A stretch of DNA of 57,525 bases from Tahibacter aquaticus. GTDB lineage: Bacteria; Pseudomonadota; Gammaproteobacteria; Xanthomonadales; Rhodanobacteraceae. Each line of letters opens with the position of its first letter. Position 1 is the first letter of the stretch. Location: assembly GCF_004363655.1 (NCBI RefSeq), contig NZ_SNZH01000026.1, positions 1-57,525 of the forward strand. Reading direction: 5' to 3'. The position numbers were made by a program, and so were the translations under genes. A model generated the notes under the pieces. The model was not told the origin of the DNA. It worked only from the letters and a program-made list of their open reading frames with translations, and searched no databases. This document shows positions 53,094 through 57,525 of the stretch, piece after piece.

Positions 53094-54659
53094 TCACTGC
53101 TGCCCGTCAACCCCATTGGCAAAGATGCGGTCGCCCTCCAGCCGCATCCGCATCAGCGATCCGTAGCGGGCATTGCCGTCGTTGCTGGCATAGGCATAGC
53201 CCGCGGCCAGCAGCTTGCCGTCGGGGGTCAGGGCAATGGCGTTGATGCGGTTGTCGCGATCGGTGCCGCCTATCGCATAGCCGTAGATCTGCCGTCCCGG
53301 CAGGCTGGCGGAAAGGTTGCCGAACGAGGGGTCGGGCGTGAGGTCGGCGTTGAGCCGCATCAGCAGCGAATCGCCGAATGTCCAGGACGAGAGCGCCATG
53401 CCGCCACCGAGGATCAGCTTGCCATCCGGCTGCACCAGCAGCGCGTCGGCGTAGGCGCCGGGGCTCAGCCAGGAGTCGCCCGGCGGATCGGCATCGTAGG
53501 TCTGTGCGGAAAACGTGGTGCGGTTCAGGCGGGCCACCATCATCAAAGGCTGGCTGCCGTTGGACAGCGCGCGCGCGCCGGCAATCACCAGCGATTCGCT
53601 GCCGAGCGGCAGGCTAGCGTCGGGCGCATGCACGATGGCGTTGCCGTCCACGCGGAAGCCGGCGCCGAAGGTCACCAGCGAACGGCCGGTGTTGGCGTAG
53701 GCGGAGTTGGTCGTCCAGCGCCAGCTGCCACCGTTGTTGCCCATCACGGTGTGCTTGACCACGGCGGTGTCGCCGCAGCCGCGGATCAGCACGGGAATGG
53801 CCTCGGCAACGCCGGCATCAAACTTGGTCAGGTCGGCCACGTCGATGTCTGCGCCGTTCGGGCAAAGGCCCGTGCCGATGCGCAGCATGCCCCATTCGGT
53901 GGACAGGCCGACGTCGCCCGCCACCACGTTGCCGCAGCCCGCGACGGATGACGGACAAAGGGTTCCCGTCAGATCCATGAGCGTCAGGCCCAGGCCATGC
54001 GGGCCACTGAGGCCATCACGCACGTTGCCGGCAACGATGAGCAGGTTCGGCACCGGAAACCCCACGCCGGTGACATCGAGGTCGGCGAGGTGCAGCGCCT
54101 TGCCGGCGTCCGAGGGCAAGCCGTCGCGGCGCAGGCGGCGCAGGCCGCCGTTGCCGAAGCTGCTATCGGCCTGCCCCGCGGCGGTAAATTTCCACACGGC
54201 CATGTCGCTGCTGCCATCGGGATTGTCGATGGTGCCGACGACAGCCGAGCCGCCGTCGGGTGTGGATACCGCATCGTTCGCCCGCCACGAATAGTCTTCG
54301 CCGACGTAGATCACCGTGCGCCCGCCGCCGCTGGCGCCCCAGGACGTATCCCACACGCCGTTGGCGAGGATGCGCACCGCCACCGGCACGGACGAGGTGC
54401 TGATCGGCAGGTCGTACGGCGTTGCCGCGTTCGACCAGACGATGGCCGATCCATCGCCCCGCGGCAGCACCTTGAACGGGGCGACCTGCGCCCAGTTCAG
54501 CGCCCCTGGGGTTTCCGCCGGGTCGCGCGAGACGATGGCGAAGGCGCTGCGGCCCGCATCGCCGAAGCTGGGATCGAGACTGCTGTCGAGCTGGGCGAAG
54601 GCCAGCGAGGGCAGGCAAAGGAAAGCACAACAGACAACACCGCGCAGGACGCAGGACAT
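53094..54659 (-). CDS. Secreted delta-60-repeat protein with IFxxGF-type tail
   Basis: A 521-aa protein. Start MSCVLRGVVCCAFLCLPSLA gives a signal peptide ending at FAQ; the frame is open earlier without one. Delta-60-type units: SSLDPSFGDAG at the start, ADSSFGNGG, and LLVQPDGKLILGGG with TPDPSFGNLS near the end, where AIALTPDGKLLAAG follows. It ends GDRIFANGVDGQQ, a variant of the shared tail. These repeats are thought to form propeller blades. Function unknown. It ends near a divergent pair of other genes and has no obvious operon partner. Confidence 0.78.
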   Translation of the reverse strand: MSCVLRGVVCCAFLCLPSLAFAQLDSSLDPSFGDAGRSAFAIVSRDPAETPGALNWAQVAPFKVLPRGDGSAIVWSNAATPYDLPISTSSVPVAVRILANGVWDTSWGASGGGRTVIYVGEDYSWRANDAVSTPDGGSAVVGTIDNPDGSSDMAVWKFTAAGQADSSFGNGGLRRLRRDGLPSDAGKALHLADLDVTGVGFPVPNLLIVAGNVRDGLSGPHGLGLTLMDLTGTLCPSSVAGCGNVVAGDVGLSTEWGMLRIGTGLCPNGADIDVADLTKFDAGVAEAIPVLIRGCGDTAVVKHTVMGNNGGSWRWTTNSAYANTGRSLVTFGAGFRVDGNAIVHAPDASLPLGSESLVIAGARALSNGSQPLMMVARLNRTTFSAQTYDADPPGDSWLSPGAYADALLVQPDGKLILGGGMALSSWTFGDSLLMRLNADLTPDPSFGNLSASLPGRQIYGYAIGGTDRDNRINAIALTPDGKLLAAGYAYASNDGNARYGSLMRMRLEGDRIFANGVDGQQ

Positions 54660-54813
54660 AGGTACGAACCCGGTTGGGCGCAGGGCTTCTGCGCGTTCGT
54701 CGGGGCATACGTTGCCGCTGCAGAAAGCTGACACCGGCGGTGCGCGCTACCCCTGTGGGGATGGCGCGAAAGCACTGGCCCAATGCGGGACAGCACGCGG
54801 CAATGGCGCGCCG

Positions 54814-55716
54814 CTAGGCGTTCATGTAAGCGGCCAGTTCTTCGGGGGTTCCCGACGGAAAGGCCTCGCGGAAGAAGTCCACGAAAGCAGTGACGCGTGC
54901 GCTCAGAAGACGCCGCGAGGGGTAGAGCAACCACAGTTCGATATCGGGGCCGTCAACCTCGCCCCAGAGCACCAGGCTTCCCCGTGCCAGGTCATGGCTC
55001 ACCAGGGACAGGGGCAGCCGTGCGATGCCAATGCCCGCGCGGACGGCATCGCGGACCATGATCATCGAAGACATGCACAGCCTGGGCTCGACCTCCAGGA
55101 CGATGTCGCCCGACGAAGTACGCAGGGCCCAGCGGGTCGAGGACGCGCGTGTCCCGCGCATGACCGCGGGAATTTTTTCGGCATCGCGGCGCGCGTCGAT
55201 TCCTGCGCGGCCAACCACGACCAGGCGATCGCGCAGGAACACGCGGCCGACCAGCGTTTCATCAGGATCGGGGTTGATGCGGATGACGAGGTCGTAGCCC
55301 TCTTCCACCATGTCGACCGCCCGGTCCTCTGTGGTGACTTCCAGCCGGATATCGGGATAACGCAGCGCGAATCGCGCAGCCAGTGTTCCCATCGCGATCT
55401 GCGAGAACAGCAGCGGAACGCTGATCCGCAGCGTGCCCCGGGGGCAGGCACCGCCGGAAGCAATGTCGCTAGCGGTCTCGTCGAGTTCGGTGAGCAAGGC
55501 CGCCGTTCTCTCGTGCAGCGCCCGGCCTTCCTCGGTGAGGGCGAGCCGGTGAGCACCGCGCTCGAACAGGCGCAGGCCAAGGCTGCTTTCCAGCTCGGCA
55601 ACACGCCGCGACAGCGTGGCCTTGGGCCGGCCGGCCGCACGCGCTGCCCGGCCGAAACCGCCGTGTTTCGCAACCAGGTTGAAGTCTGCAAGGGCGAGCA
55701 GGTCCAAACGTTCCAC
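54814..55716 (-). CDS. LysR-family transcriptional regulator
   Basis: A 300-aa regulator. The N-terminal helix-turn-helix has FNLVAKHGGFGRAARAAGRPKATLSRRVAELE and LGLRLFERG. The effector-binding domain starts near RGTLRISVPLLFSQ. It is divergent from an NmrA-like reductase gene, with about 90 bp between starts, and by the usual LysR rule probably controls that gene and itself. An inducer cannot be predicted. Confidence 0.88.
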   Translation of the reverse strand: MERLDLLALADFNLVAKHGGFGRAARAAGRPKATLSRRVAELESSLGLRLFERGAHRLALTEEGRALHERTAALLTELDETASDIASGGACPRGTLRISVPLLFSQIAMGTLAARFALRYPDIRLEVTTEDRAVDMVEEGYDLVIRINPDPDETLVGRVFLRDRLVVVGRAGIDARRDAEKIPAVMRGTRASSTRWALRTSSGDIVLEVEPRLCMSSMIMVRDAVRAGIGIARLPLSLVSHDLARGSLVLWGEVDGPDIELWLLYPSRRLLSARVTAFVDFFREAFPSGTPEELAAYMNA

Positions 55717-55805
55717 CAGAGAGACAGGCAGTCCAGATTATGAGGCTATCGGCCCGCACATGGATCATGAAAGATGGCTACACCCCAACCCACTGGAGTT
55801 CTGCC

Positions 55806-56675
55806 ATGACCATCCTCGTAACCGGCGCCACCGGCACTGTCGGCCGCCAAGTCGTCGAACACCTGAGCACGCGTGGCGCCGACGTGCGCGCCCTGGTGCG
55901 CGATCCGGCCAAGGCCAGTTTTCCCTCGGGCGTTTCCGTGGTGCAGGGCGACCTGCTCGACGTTGACGCCCTGCGAAAGGCGTTCGACGGTGTCTCGACC
56001 CTGTTCCTGCTAAATGCAGTAGTGCCCGACGAGTTCACCCAAGCGCTGGTCACCCTGAACCTGGCGCGCGCTGCCGGCGTCGAGCGCATCGTCTACCTGT
56101 CGGTCATCCATAGCGATGTGTATGTCAACGTGCCGCACTTTGCCGGCAAGTTCGGCGTCGAGCGGATGATCCAGACGCTGGGCTTCGGCGCCACCATCCT
56201 GCGGCCGGCCTATTTCATGGACAACGACCGCACGGTGAAGGATGTGATCCTCCAGTACGGCGTCTATCCGATGCCGGTCGGCAGCCTTGGCCTGGCCATG
56301 GTCGACACACGCGACATTGCCGAAGTCGCCGCGCTGGAACTGATCCGCCGCGAGTCGGCCGCTACCGCGCTGCCGACCGAGGTCATCAACCTGGTCGGCC
56401 CCGATACGCTGACCAGCAGCGATATCGCGTCGATCTGGTCCGACGTGCTCGGCCGCGCCATCGCCTACGGCGGCGACAACCCGGCGGGCTTCGAGCAGAA
56501 CCTGCGTCAGTTCATGCCGTCATGGATGGCCTACGACATGCGTCTGATGAGCGAGCGTTTCCTGACTGACGGCATGCGTCCCGAAGCCGGCGACCGGGAG
56601 CGGCTTGTGCAGCTGCTGGGCCGTCCGCTGCGCTCCTACCGCGCATTTGCCACCGAACTGGCTGCGTCGGCGTAA
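55806..56675 (+). CDS. NmrA-like NAD(P)-binding protein
   Basis: A 289-aa Rossmann protein. Start MTILVTGATGTVGRQV, with GGAG about 11 nt upstream; the frame is open further but this is the family start. GATGTVG (7-13) binds NAD(P), and RALVRDPAKA follows strand 2, the pattern of atypical SDR/NmrA proteins such as quinone reductases and redox sensors. The usual catalytic Tyr-x3-Lys is not clear, as in many NmrA-like proteins. It diverges from the LysR gene and precedes a DUF1857 gene by 35 bp. Confidence 0.85.
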   Translation: MTILVTGATGTVGRQVVEHLSTRGADVRALVRDPAKASFPSGVSVVQGDLLDVDALRKAFDGVSTLFLLNAVVPDEFTQALVTLNLARAAGVERIVYLSVIHSDVYVNVPHFAGKFGVERMIQTLGFGATILRPAYFMDNDRTVKDVILQYGVYPMPVGSLGLAMVDTRDIAEVAALELIRRESAATALPTEVINLVGPDTLTSSDIASIWSDVLGRAIAYGGDNPAGFEQNLRQFMPSWMAYDMRLMSERFLTDGMRPEAGDRERLVQLLGRPLRSYRAFATELAASA

Positions 56676-56710
56676 GCGCCAGCGCAGCGCCCCTGACCGA
56701 GGATTCCGAC

Positions 56711-57181
56711 ATGATCTATTCCACCGCCACCGTCCGCGTGAACCCTGCAGGCGAGGTTCCGCTAAACCGCGACCAGCTGTGGCAAGGGCTGGTTCTGAAA
56801 GCCCGCGACGCGCGTCTCTTCCTGCCGCCCGGCCTGTGCAGTCGCTGCGACATCGTCGAGGAAGGTGCCAGCCATTTCATCCGTGAAGCGACGATTGCCG
56901 GCGATGACCTGCGCGAGATCATTGCCTTCGAGCCGGGCCGGAAGGTGACGTTCTTCCAGGCTAGCGGTCCGCGCGAGGGTGCGATCGTCAACGAGATCAT
57001 CGAGGACGAGCAGGGAGATCTGCACCTGCGCTTTTACTGTTACCTCGGCCTGCGCGACAAGCCGCCCGGTGGCGCGGAAGAGCAGGCCGAGCAGGCCATG
57101 ATGGACAGCGAACGTGGTTACAAGAGCGCCTTGCTGTCCACGCTCCGGCGCACGCGCGAACTGCTGGCGAATGGCACCTAG
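56711..57181 (+). CDS. DUF1857 (AtaL-like SRPBCC) protein
   Basis: A 156-aa protein: MIYSTATVRVNPAGEVPLNRD start, CDIVEEGASHFIREATI, then VNEIIEDEQGDLHLRFYCYLGLRD and a final long helix. This is DUF1857/AtaL-like, a helix-grip fold. It is probably cotranscribed with the NmrA-like gene (35-bp gap) under the LysR regulator. Role unknown; a small-molecule detoxification or tailoring unit is a guess. Confidence 0.8.
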   Translation: MIYSTATVRVNPAGEVPLNRDQLWQGLVLKARDARLFLPPGLCSRCDIVEEGASHFIREATIAGDDLREIIAFEPGRKVTFFQASGPREGAIVNEIIEDEQGDLHLRFYCYLGLRDKPPGGAEEQAEQAMMDSERGYKSALLSTLRRTRELLANGT

Positions 57182-57434
57182 TAGGCGGGCGTGGCCGACA
57201 GCCAACGACCGCCCAAGGGTTGACTCTCCATACGGTCACCATTGGATAGTAGCCCGCGCCGGGGCGGATCTGCCGCCCCGGCGCAGACACGTTCCTCGCG
57301 ACAGAGTTGCCAGACCTGAGCGGTAGACTGCGTGGCTGCTCGCTCGCCATTGCTGTAGTAGTCATAGCAGATCTGATACCTGCCATGGATTCCGCCCGTG
57401 CCGGCTGGCCGGAACTGCTGCATGTAGACACTAG
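57178..57434 (-). pseudogene. Possible 3' part of a gene cut by the insertion sequence
   Basis: On the minus strand the frame GRYQICYDYYSNGERAA ... QLCREERVCAG has the look of the C-terminal part of a small secreted Cys protein (K/R-x-CYYD-type). It reaches back to the presumed IS end at 57435 without a convincing start; a Met is present at 57423. It ends in the DUF1857 stop codon region. If real, the IS split it. Confidence 0.3.
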
Positions 57435-57525
57435 CAGGCTGTTGAGAAACCAGTTTCCGCAGGCACAATGATAGGCGCCATCAATAACGGGTTAGCGAAC
57501 AGCAATGCGCACAGCAGACGTCCAG
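57435..57525 (+). mobile_element. Left end and first codons of a probable insertion sequence
   Basis: CAGGCTGTTGAGAAACCAG at 57435 resembles terminal repeats of many IS elements. ATG at 57505 opens a frame MRTADVQ running off the window, similar to the first residues of some IS5/IS1182-type transposases. CTAG stands just outside. The family is uncertain because only seven codons are visible. Confidence 0.45.

Overview
The window looks like chromosomal DNA of a high-GC gammaproteobacterium, most likely order Lysobacterales (Xanthomonadales), close to Dokdonella/Rhodanobacteraceae. I infer this from codon use, the gene types, and the many secreted proteins ending in a short tail of the form [DE]-x-[IVL]-F-x-x-G-F-[EDQ]. 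No rRNA or tRNA gene and no CRISPR array was seen. The backbone is rich in secreted proteins: beta-helix, delta-60 repeat, choice-of-anchor D, RTX-like, collagen-like, and propeller-cytochrome c. Between these lie ordinary housekeeping or regulatory genes: two flavoproteins, a RIO-type kinase, a YehS-like protein, a BaeSR-like two-component pair with a CpxP-like protein, a HIT protein, a Ser/Thr kinase with an OmpA-like lipoprotein, and a LysR regulator with an NmrA-like reductase.

Layout. 1-4.8 kb: a lower-GC defence-like block with an MmeI-type restriction-modification enzyme and a convergent PLD-fold nuclease. 5.0-6.2 kb: a promoter, structured leader, micro-ORF and 92-aa protein module, then a 63-bp minisatellite. 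6.4-9.7 kb: three secreted-protein genes separated by REP-like palindromes. 9.7-14.3 kb: housekeeping genes. 14.5-23 kb: secreted proteins. 23-25.8 kb: envelope-stress two-component locus. 25.9-34.9 kb: secreted cytochrome, HIT protein, small membrane proteins, a tandem 110-aa paralogue pair, and the kinase/lipoprotein pair. 35.3-37.9 kb: an AT-rich cassette with a P-loop ATPase and a protein with a HEPN-type RxxxxH motif. 38.0-38.6 kb: a second copy of the leader module. 39-54.7 kb: secreted proteins, a 21-bp minisatellite, a 1188-aa RTX-like protein and a collagen-like protein. 54.8-57.2 kb: LysR/NmrA/DUF1857. The window ends at the start of a probable insertion sequence.

The most interesting feature is the twin module at 4982-5632 and 38003-38647. 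Both copies share a TTGACG-N17-AACAAT promoter, a leader of about 240 nt with at least five helices (one with a compensatory base-pair change, one with alternative GNRA loops), a 32-aa micro-ORF overlapping the next start by ATGA, and a 92-aa protein. Two decayed copies of the protein gene lie at 14506-14640 and 52210-52410. Each intact module sits just beyond a putative defence cassette. I do not recognise a described system for it. A second broad signal is a set of REP-like repeats around remnants of a REP-associated tyrosine transposase.
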